Shown: positions 41,671-48,686 of the stretch, piece by piece
Layout: the number at the start of each line of letters is the position of its first letter
How positions within the stretch are numbered: position 1 is the first letter of the stretch
Assembly (NCBI GenBank): GCA_014377785.1
Contig: JACMOZ010000163.1
Location: forward strand, 1 to 54,951
Reading direction: 5' to 3'
Length of the DNA: 54,951 bases
Source: Aeromicrobium sp.
Lineage (GTDB): Bacteria > Actinomycetota > Actinomycetes > Propionibacteriales > Nocardioidaceae
Notes under the pieces: generated by a model
Databases searched by the model: none
Told to the model about the DNA's origin: nothing
The model's input: only the letters and a program-made list of their open reading frames with translations
Program-made: the position numbers and the translations under genes

Positions 41671-41723
41671 AACCTGACAGGTGGTTCAGTTCTCACTATT
41701 AACGACTCCTGCTGCCCTGTCAA
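41671..41723 (-). promoter_or_regulatory. Promoter and TetR-type operator upstream of livK
   Basis: On the minus strand TTGACA (41723-41718) is followed after 17 nt by AATAGT (41700-41695). An imperfect palindrome AACTGA-N8-TCAGGTT lies directly downstream (41691-41671), over the expected start site. The same arrangement occurs at 47448-47501. Confidence 0.75.
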
Positions 41724-41757
41724 GGGTGCAGCGCGAATCGGGTCTCGCTACCGACTA

Positions 41758-42138
41758 CTACCTGACCGGTGGCACTCCAGCGGCCAGGACCAACGCCTGG
41801 CCCAGACAAATGTCCCGGCTGTCCCCGGCAACACAAGTCGTCGCGAGATAAACGAGCCGCTTCTCCGGTCGTACCGACGTGATCTGCACAGTGGCCCTCA
41901 AGTGCTCCCCGAGCGACGCACGCGAGGGAAACGCCATAGCTTGCTTGAGGTAGTTCGTGCCGCGTCCGGGCAGGTCGACACCGAGAAGCCTGGAGAACAG
42001 GCCGGCTATCAGCGGTTCAGGCACCAGCCCGGCCGGGGGCTCGTCACCGACAAGCAGTGCGTAGGCCCGGAGGTCCGCCGGGGTGAACGTCCGGGTCAGG
42101 TGCACCGACCGCCCGACCGCGTCGTCCCACCAGCTCAT
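41758..42138 (-). CDS. Degenerate MaoC-like hotdog protein
   Basis: This 126-residue single hotdog domain resembles MaoC hydratases in FTPADLRAYALLVGDE at about 18-33 and the LPGRGTNYLKQAMAF element near residue 60. Where MaoC has D-x4-H in GDxNPxHxD it has GDEPPAGLVPEP, so the catalytic aspartate and histidine are gone. It may be a non-catalytic subunit of the neighbouring FadD-MaoC fusion, as in heteromeric MaoC hydratases, or a thioesterase-like binder. It overlaps the fusion gene by ATGA. Confidence 0.7.
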   Translation of the reverse strand: MSWWDDAVGRSVHLTRTFTPADLRAYALLVGDEPPAGLVPEPLIAGLFSRLLGVDLPGRGTNYLKQAMAFPSRASLGEHLRATVQITSVRPEKRLVYLATTCVAGDSRDICLGQALVLAAGVPPVR

Positions 42139-44075
42139 GATGCGGCACCTTCGGGATTGAGATCGATGACGCACTCGCCGACCAGCCCAACGGATCCGTC
42201 CTGACTTGTCACTGTCGTTGCGACGCGCAGGCAGTCGCCCTCTGCGGCGACGACCAGCAGTCTGACGGTCACCGACGATCCGACGGGAGTTGGCGCGCTG
42301 AACGTCAGTCGTTGTTCGGTGAGCCGCGCCTCGGGCCAGCGTCGTCGCAACTGTGAGCGCACAAGCGAGAACAGGAACATCCCGTGGGCGACGGGCCGCG
42401 CGAAAGGCGTCGTCGCGGCATACGCGTCATCCACGTGGATCGGATTGTCGTCCCCCGAGACGTCGGCAAAACCATTGAGATCGTCTTGCGTGATCGTTCG
42501 CTCGCAAAACCACTCCGTCCCGACAGTGTCCCTGGAGGTTACGTCGGAGCCCTCTGCCCGCAGCACGTGCTTCTGGATCTTTCCCATCGCGTTTCGCGGC
42601 AACTCATCGACGATGTCCACGTATTGCGGCACCTTGTATCGGGCCAGATGCTCCCGACAGAAGTCGCGCACCGCGGGAATGTCGACGGTTGCGCCGCCGG
42701 CGACTTCGATCACGGCCTTGCCGACTTCACCCCAACGTTCGTCGGGGACACCCACAACGGCGCATCCGATCACTCCCGGGAACTGATTTATGACCGCCTC
42801 GACCTCGGCAGGGTAAACGTTCTCGCCGCCGGAGATATACATGTCTTTCGCCCGGTCGACGATGTAGAAAAAACCCTCGTCGTCCTGCAAAGCGATGTCG
42901 CCCGATCGCAACCATCCGTCTTCGTCGAACGATTCCCTGGTGGCCTCGGGGAGCCGCCAATAGCCCGGCGTCACACCCGGTCCGCGGATCAGCAGTTCTC
43001 CCCGGTCGCCCGGTTCGACGTCTTTGTCAGCGGAGTCCACGATCCGGACGTCGACAAACGGTTGAGGTTTGCCGACCGATCCGGCCTTGGTGATGGCGTT
43101 GCCGGCATCCAGCAGGAAGACCGTCGGCCCCGTTTCGGTCATCCCCATCCCCTGCCGGACCTGGACACCGGTGTCGTCAAGCCGTCGAATCAACGGCACG
43201 GGCATCGCTGCACCGCCTGCAGACCAGGAGCGCACCGAGGTCAGGTCCGTCTTGGTGAAGTCGGGGTGGTCGACGAGCATCTGGTAGATCGTCGGAACGC
43301 CGAAGAAGACCGAGACCCGATCCTTGAGCAATGCCAGGCACTCGCCGGGATCGAAGGTTCGCGGCATCAAGGTGGTGCCGCCGACGAAGATCATCGGAAG
43401 GGCATAGAGGTTCCAGCCGCCGGTATGGAACTGCGGAAGCACCGAGAGGAAAACGTCGTCGGAGGTGATGCCTGCCGCGGTCCCGATGTTGAGGTGGTTG
43501 ACCAGTGCCATGCCGGCGGTCTGCTGAACACCCTTGGGCTTGCCGGTGGTGCCCGACGTGTACATCAGATACCAGAGCTCAGACTCATCGCGCGGCGTGT
43601 GAACGATCTGACGGCCAGAGGCTTGGCCGATCAACTGCTCGTAGGCGCTCTCACAGTCACGCGGCGAGGTGCCGAACGCCATGGACCGCAGCGCGCCCTT
43701 GGCTCCCGGCACTCTCGAACCGAGCCGGGCCGCCATGTCGGCGTTCACGTCGTCGCTCACCAGTCCGATCGCATCGGCATCAGTCAGGATGTATTCCAGC
43801 TCCGGACCGGCGAGACGCCAGTTGAGCGGCACCAGGACCGCGTGCAGCTTGGCGCACGCGAAGAGCAATTCGATGGTCTCGGTGCGGTTCTGTGCCAGCG
43901 TGGCGACCCGGTCTCCCGGCCCGACACCCCATTCGTCGCGCAGGAACGCCGCGGCCCGACTCGCCCGGTCGTCAAGTTCGGAATAGGTGATGTCCGTGCC
44001 TGTGGCCAGATCGACCAGCGCTACTTTGTCCCCGTTGAGTTCGGCACGCTTCGCCGTCAGGTCAGGCAGATACAT
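42135..44075 (-). CDS. Acyl-CoA synthetase fused to a MaoC-type enoyl-CoA hydratase
   Basis: This is a 646-residue fusion. Residues 1-505 form a class I adenylate-forming acyl-CoA synthetase with MYTSGTTGKPKGV (171-183), GMTETGPT (311-318), the aspartate in RSGDIAL (390-396) and the catalytic lysine in NAMGKIQ (about K499). After a short linker, residues 520-640 form a MaoC hotdog with an intact active site, SGDDNPIHVDDAY (D543, H547) and PVAHGM. It could activate an acid to its CoA ester and hydrate an enoyl-CoA in one chain. GAGGAGG precedes the ATG. Confidence 0.88.
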   Translation of the reverse strand: MYLPDLTAKRAELNGDKVALVDLATGTDITYSELDDRASRAAAFLRDEWGVGPGDRVATLAQNRTETIELLFACAKLHAVLVPLNWRLAGPELEYILTDADAIGLVSDDVNADMAARLGSRVPGAKGALRSMAFGTSPRDCESAYEQLIGQASGRQIVHTPRDESELWYLMYTSGTTGKPKGVQQTAGMALVNHLNIGTAAGITSDDVFLSVLPQFHTGGWNLYALPMIFVGGTTLMPRTFDPGECLALLKDRVSVFFGVPTIYQMLVDHPDFTKTDLTSVRSWSAGGAAMPVPLIRRLDDTGVQVRQGMGMTETGPTVFLLDAGNAITKAGSVGKPQPFVDVRIVDSADKDVEPGDRGELLIRGPGVTPGYWRLPEATRESFDEDGWLRSGDIALQDDEGFFYIVDRAKDMYISGGENVYPAEVEAVINQFPGVIGCAVVGVPDERWGEVGKAVIEVAGGATVDIPAVRDFCREHLARYKVPQYVDIVDELPRNAMGKIQKHVLRAEGSDVTSRDTVGTEWFCERTITQDDLNGFADVSGDDNPIHVDDAYAATTPFARPVAHGMFLFSLVRSQLRRRWPEARLTEQRLTFSAPTPVGSSVTVRLLVVAAEGDCLRVATTVTSQDGSVGLVGECVIDLNPEGAAS

Positions 44076-44090
44076 TGCTCGATCTCCTCC

Positions 44091-46610
44091 TCAGAATGCC
44101 GGGGTGAAATCGGCGGCATTGAATCTCGTTATCCGATTGCTGATCAGCGAGTCCACAAAAACGTGGTCGCCGACACGCAACACGTGCTGCGTGGAGAACA
44201 GTCCACCGTCGAGCGTCCCCAGTTCGGGATTCAGCCAGTAGCCGTCGAAGACCGGCTTGATCTGGCCATCCGCTCCCGGCACCAGGCCCGAGGGATCGGC
44301 GTACTTCCTGGCAACGAAGTTGAACCCGTCGCCGATCAACAAGGAACCCGTCGCCGTGTCGAGGTCGATCCCGTGGGGAAGGAACAGCTCGTCGGCGTTG
44401 ATGCTGTCCGGATGGTCATAGGTCCCGCCGCCGACACCGATCTTGCCGATGTACTGGCCGGTCGCCGCCGAGAAAACCTGGACCCGCTGGTTCCGGCGGT
44501 CGACGGCATAGACCCGCCCGCCGCCGGCCGTCACGTCCTGGATCGTGTCGAACGTTCCCGGATCGCCTTCCTCGAAGAACTTCGACCCCAGGTTCCAGTC
44601 GTCCAGCGCTGGATCCTCGCCCTTGGCTGCGTCCGGGCCGCCGACGACCCAGTCCGCCGAGAGGCTCCCCCACGAAGAGTCGTAGGTGAATCGCCACAGG
44701 TAGCCTTTTGCAGAGGTGACAAAAACCCCATAGTCGCCCCCGCCTTCGGCCACAATATCGACAGCGACCGGGGTGTTCGAGTTGAAGAACGAGATTGACG
44801 GCACTCCGAACCCGCCGGTGCGATAGGTCAGGTTGAAGAGTTCGTCGATGACTCCGTCCGCCTCATACATGCGTAGGGAACTGTCTCCGGCGTAAGGCCA
44901 CGGCAGGGTGGCGTCGGCGGCAACGAGCGCGACGACCCGCCGGTCATCGGTGCCGGGAACTCCACGGAACACCGACAGTCCGGTGACCCCGTACGAAAGT
45001 TGACCGTTAGTGAACGGCCCCAGATATTTTCCGTCGATGGAGTACGTCTCGATGACCGTGTTCGGGGTGTCGCTGGCCAGGATGATGCCGTCACCCAATC
45101 CGGCCGCCGGGAGATGCTTGAGCGCCGAGGCATAATGCAACTGTCCCGGGAGGTTTCGGGGGTGGCCCCAGAATTCATGCTCGGACTCGCCGCCGACACC
45201 GGCGGAGACCGAGCAGCGCAGGAGCGCACCGCCATCGGGGCGCTCCCAACACTTTTTGACGCGATGGTTTCCGGTGTCGCTCACCAGAATCACCGGGGCC
45301 TCCTCGTAGAGGCTTCCCCGCGACATCACATCCTCGGTGTATCGCTCACCGTCGGCCCGCATCACCGGCACGGCGTCGTTGGGCAGTTGCATTGCCTCGT
45401 CTTCATTGAGCGCGGTTGCGGGCGTACGCATCTCGATCTGCTGGATCCCCAGATGCCCGTACATCCACACAGCCTTGACGTCCGCGCTCTTGCTCGTGCG
45501 GTAGGTGGCGCCACCCGCCGTGTCCAGGTTGTCGATGCGAAGGATGCGGCCGCCGTAGGTGTCCGCGATGAACAGGTTTCCGTCCTTGTCTGCACTTATT
45601 CCGCGGGGACGCTTGAGGTGTTCGACCGCACCGTCGCGCAGGAACCGTCCGATGATGTCGACGAGGGCAACACTGCCATCGGACTCGTCCACCTCGAACA
45701 CCTTGATCCTGTTGTTTCCGTTGTCACTCACATAGAGGAACGTCCGCCCGCCCGATCGCCAATAGGCCTGCCCCTGCGGGATACGGAAGCCCTCCACCTT
45801 TTCGGGCTGCTGCGCGTAGTCGTCATAGTTGGCCGAGTCCGTCCCGTAATCCAGGTCTTGGCCGGGGAGGATCGGGCCGGCGCCGACATACGAACCGCCC
45901 TGGTCCTGCCAACCTTCGGTCGTCAGCAATGTCGCCGACCAGGTAGCCGGGTCGAGACGGAAGCCCTTGATCCTGTGGTTGAACTCATCAGATACGAAAA
46001 TAAGGCCCTGGGGCAAAACAGTGACGTTTCGCGGGAGCCGCAGGTCCTCGCCACCGCCAACGCCCTTGTGGCCCACGGAGGTGACATAGAGGAATGCGCC
46101 CGGATCAGCCGCAACTGTCCGATAGAAGTGAATCTGATGACTGCCGATGTCGTTCACGTAGAGGCCGGCCAGCCGATCATCGTCGGCCTCTGCAGCGGAC
46201 AGGAACGCGATGCCGAGCGGGGCGGCCAAGGTCGGCACCGCGCTCTCCGTGCTGTCCGGCGAAAGCTGGACGCTCGCCGGATCGAGCCGGCCAATTTCCG
46301 CACCCTCCAGGTTGAGCACCCGAACCAGATGGTTGCCAACGTCCGCCACATAGACGCGGGAGCCCGAGGCGCCTGCGCCGATGGAGTCCCGGTCATAGGT
46401 TACCGAGGTCGGGCTCGAGAACTGGTACTTCTGGTTCGCCGGTTCGCCCAAGAGCTCACTCGACCGGTCCTCGTCGGCGAAGGTCACGACACCCGGCGGG
46501 GTCACGGGTTCGGCTTGGGCCTGCGTCGCCAGTGTGGCCGAAAACAGAGCTGCAGTCAGAAGGACCACCGTGGCCCGAGCCCTCCGGATCGATAATCCTG
46601 GCTCACGCAT
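44091..46610 (-). CDS. Secreted NHL-repeat beta-propeller protein
   Basis: This 839-residue protein has a Sec signal peptide (about 1-32, cleavage after TQAQA) and repeated NHL blades. Examples are VADVGNHLVRVLNLEGAEIG, FVSDEFNHRIKGFRLD, YVSDNGNNRIKVFEVDE, FIADTYGGRILRID, VSDTGNHRVKKC and AVDRRNQRVQVFSAATG. No membrane anchor, sorting signal or catalytic motif is evident. Its coding start overlaps the enoyl-CoA hydratase by 8 nt, so it belongs to the CoA operon. It may bind or act on the extracellular form of the substrate; that is inference. Confidence 0.85.
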   Translation of the reverse strand: MREPGLSIRRARATVVLLTAALFSATLATQAQAEPVTPPGVVTFADEDRSSELLGEPANQKYQFSSPTSVTYDRDSIGAGASGSRVYVADVGNHLVRVLNLEGAEIGRLDPASVQLSPDSTESAVPTLAAPLGIAFLSAAEADDDRLAGLYVNDIGSHQIHFYRTVAADPGAFLYVTSVGHKGVGGGEDLRLPRNVTVLPQGLIFVSDEFNHRIKGFRLDPATWSATLLTTEGWQDQGGSYVGAGPILPGQDLDYGTDSANYDDYAQQPEKVEGFRIPQGQAYWRSGGRTFLYVSDNGNNRIKVFEVDESDGSVALVDIIGRFLRDGAVEHLKRPRGISADKDGNLFIADTYGGRILRIDNLDTAGGATYRTSKSADVKAVWMYGHLGIQQIEMRTPATALNEDEAMQLPNDAVPVMRADGERYTEDVMSRGSLYEEAPVILVSDTGNHRVKKCWERPDGGALLRCSVSAGVGGESEHEFWGHPRNLPGQLHYASALKHLPAAGLGDGIILASDTPNTVIETYSIDGKYLGPFTNGQLSYGVTGLSVFRGVPGTDDRRVVALVAADATLPWPYAGDSSLRMYEADGVIDELFNLTYRTGGFGVPSISFFNSNTPVAVDIVAEGGGDYGVFVTSAKGYLWRFTYDSSWGSLSADWVVGGPDAAKGEDPALDDWNLGSKFFEEGDPGTFDTIQDVTAGGGRVYAVDRRNQRVQVFSAATGQYIGKIGVGGGTYDHPDSINADELFLPHGIDLDTATGSLLIGDGFNFVARKYADPSGLVPGADGQIKPVFDGYWLNPELGTLDGGLFSTQHVLRVGDHVFVDSLISNRITRFNAADFTPAF

Positions 46611-47433
46611 GATGCGACTCCTCCACATTGGTTTCATTGTCTTGCCGGCGAGAACGGCCGAGGAATGCCGCCATACCGGCCGTTGCCTCGGCCGTCACAA
46701 TCTCTTCGACGAAGCTCTCCAGCTCGGCATCGAGACGGGCCGCAATGCCGGTGAGGTCACCCCACATCAAGCGTTTGGTTCTGCGCACCGCGGCCGGTCT
46801 CTTTTCTGCGAACAATCGGGCCCGCGTGAGGGCAGCCTCCCGCACGTCGCCGGACACGACATCGGTCGCCAACCCCCAGTCCAGTGCAGTACGGGCATCG
46901 ATGATGTCGTTCGACAGTTGTACGGACATGGCACGCGTGGGCCCGATGCGGCCCGGCAACAGGGCAGTCCACCCGCCATCAGGGCTGAAACCCACGTCGA
47001 CGTAGTAGGGCGCGAAGGTTGCATCGGGGGCGAGGAGGACGATGTCACTGGCCAGGACCAACCCAATCGAACCCCCGGTAACGGCGCCTTGGCCAGCGGT
47101 GACGACCGGCACGTCGAGCCCGATCAGGTCGAGCATCATGGCGTTCAGGCCGCCGACGATCTTGCGCGCGTAGTCGGCGCGTTCGGCCCCGCTGCGGGCG
47201 GCGAACTCGGCAACATCGCCGCCGGTGGAGAAGTTGGCCCCCTCGGCCGCGAGGACCACCGCACGGACCCCGGGGTCTCGAGCAGTCTCGCTCAACGCCG
47301 CGCGAACGCCATCGATGAGTTCGGGAACCAGCGCGTTGTGACGCTCCGGACGCGTAAGCGTGATCACCCTCACCGGGCTCTCGTCGTGTACCCGCACAAA
47401 TGGCCCGGCATCGGCAAAATTTTCCATGATCAC
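46603..47433 (-). CDS. Enoyl-CoA hydratase/isomerase, first gene of the distal unit
   Basis: This 276-residue crotonase-fold protein has LTRPERHNALVPELIDG, AEGANFSTGGDVAEF and the oxyanion segment PVVTAGQGAVTGGSIGLVLASDIV. The hydratase glutamates are not obvious: TGGSIGL and VDVGFSPDGG replace the usual GGG-E and E-G patterns, so isomerase or hydrolase activity is possible. GTG 47433 has GGGGG 6-7 nt upstream and is preferred to ATG 47427. The promoter and operator lie 15-70 bp upstream. Confidence 0.82.
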   Translation of the reverse strand: MIMENFADAGPFVRVHDESPVRVITLTRPERHNALVPELIDGVRAALSETARDPGVRAVVLAAEGANFSTGGDVAEFAARSGAERADYARKIVGGLNAMMLDLIGLDVPVVTAGQGAVTGGSIGLVLASDIVLLAPDATFAPYYVDVGFSPDGGWTALLPGRIGPTRAMSVQLSNDIIDARTALDWGLATDVVSGDVREAALTRARLFAEKRPAAVRRTKRLMWGDLTGIAARLDAELESFVEEIVTAEATAGMAAFLGRSRRQDNETNVEESHHA

Positions 47434-47447
47434 TGCGTGCCCCCAAT

Positions 47448-47501
47448 AAACCTGACAGATGGTTCAGGTTTCACTATTGAGGTTGGCCTCCCGCCTGTCA
47501 A
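47448..47501 (-). promoter_or_regulatory. Promoter and TetR-type operator upstream of the enoyl-CoA hydratase gene
   Basis: On the minus strand TTGACA (47501-47496) is followed after 17 nt by AATAGT (47478-47473), then by a perfect palindrome with arms AAACCTGA and TCAGGTTT separated by 8 bp (47471-47448). It matches the livK promoter region base for base over most of the core elements. Confidence 0.8.
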
Positions 47502-47588
47502 GAGTTTCAATGACTCTGATCCCGAAAACAGGCCTTCCATCTTCGACATATGGTGGTCCTACGTTGCCGCCGACCAGAGAAGACCGCC

Positions 47589-48686
47589 ATGACTCAGATC
47601 CTTCCCAGCCGATATCTGTTCGGTCCAGGACCCACCAACCCCTATCCCGAAGCCACGGCGGCGCTCGGATATCCCTTGCTCGGCCATCTGGATCCGGATT
47701 TCCTTCAGCGTCTCGACAACACGTGCGAAGGCCTTCGGCAGGCATGGGGCACCGCCAATGCCCGCACCCTCCCCTTGAGCGGCACCGGCTCCTTGGGCAT
47801 GGAGGCCGCCTTCGTCAACACCGTTACTCATGGTGACGTTGCCGTCATCGCCGTCAACGGCCTCTTTGGCGAACGCATGTGCGATGTCGCCGCGCGGTGC
47901 GGCGCCACGGTCATACGGGTCGACCATGATTTCGGCCAGCCCATCGACCCCGAACGCGTCGCCGCCGCCCATCCCAACCCCAAGGTCATCGCCGCGGTCC
48001 ACGCCGAAACCTCCACCGGCGTGCTCTCCGACATCAAGACTCTGGGAACGCTGAAAGGGGATGCACTGCTGATTGTCGACGCGGTGACATCGATCGGCGG
48101 CAGCGAACTCCGTGCCGACGACTGGGGCATCGACGTCGGTTATGCCGGGACCCAAAAATGTCTTGGCGTCGCCCCGGGCCTTGCGCCGTTCACCATTTCC
48201 GACCACGCATTCGACCGTCGAATCGAGAAGCCGCAGTCGTGGTACCTCGATCTTGGCCTCCTGGGCGGCTACCTCGGTGACACCGGGGGCGGCCGCACTT
48301 ATCACCACACCGCCCCGGTGGCGATGGTCGCCAGCCTCGAGGCGGCCCTCGACCGTATCCTCGCCGAGGGTCTGGAAAATGCCTGGCAACGTCATCGGAG
48401 CGCGGGTCTTCAGCTCCAATCCGGGCTACAGTCCATGGGGCTCGAATTGTTTGCCGCGGAGGGCTACCGGTTGCCCCAACTGACCACGGTCAATGTCCCC
48501 GAAGGTGTCGATTCGGCAAAAGTCCGGCAATATCTGCTCCGCAACTTTGACCTCGAAATCGGCGGCGGCGTCGGAAAATACGCGGCAACCGTTTGGCGGA
48601 TTGGCCTCATGGGTCCCAACGCCAGCAACTCATCGGTCACGCTCATCCTCGGCGCCCTCGAAGCAGCAATCAAAAACGCTTCATGA
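47589..48686 (+). CDS. Alanine/serine-glyoxylate aminotransferase family protein
   Basis: This 365-residue fold-type I PLP enzyme matches the alanine-glyoxylate / serine-glyoxylate aminotransferase (class V) group: FGPGPTNPYPEA at the start, LSGTGSLGMEAAFVN near residue 63, LIVDAVTSIGGSEL, and the PLP lysine in AGTQKCLGVAPG (about K190). It would convert glyoxylate to glycine. ATG 47589 follows AGAGAAG. Its stop overlaps the GlcD-like gene by ATGA, which makes a glycolate to glyoxylate to glycine route plausible. It diverges from the regulated CoA operon. Confidence 0.87.
   Translation: MTQILPSRYLFGPGPTNPYPEATAALGYPLLGHLDPDFLQRLDNTCEGLRQAWGTANARTLPLSGTGSLGMEAAFVNTVTHGDVAVIAVNGLFGERMCDVAARCGATVIRVDHDFGQPIDPERVAAAHPNPKVIAAVHAETSTGVLSDIKTLGTLKGDALLIVDAVTSIGGSELRADDWGIDVGYAGTQKCLGVAPGLAPFTISDHAFDRRIEKPQSWYLDLGLLGGYLGDTGGGRTYHHTAPVAMVASLEAALDRILAEGLENAWQRHRSAGLQLQSGLQSMGLELFAAEGYRLPQLTTVNVPEGVDSAKVRQYLLRNFDLEIGGGVGKYAATVWRIGLMGPNASNSSVTLILGALEAAIKNAS

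Noticed and set aside
42384-44798. Plus-strand open frame of 804 codons antisense to the FadD-MaoC and NHL genes
   Set aside because: It has no family motif, is rich in Arg, Asp and Gly as expected for the complement of G+C-rich coding DNA, and lies opposite two genes with clear domains.
45000-46595. Plus-strand open frame of 531 codons opposite the NHL gene
   Set aside because: No recognisable motif; the minus strand has a signal peptide and regular NHL blades.
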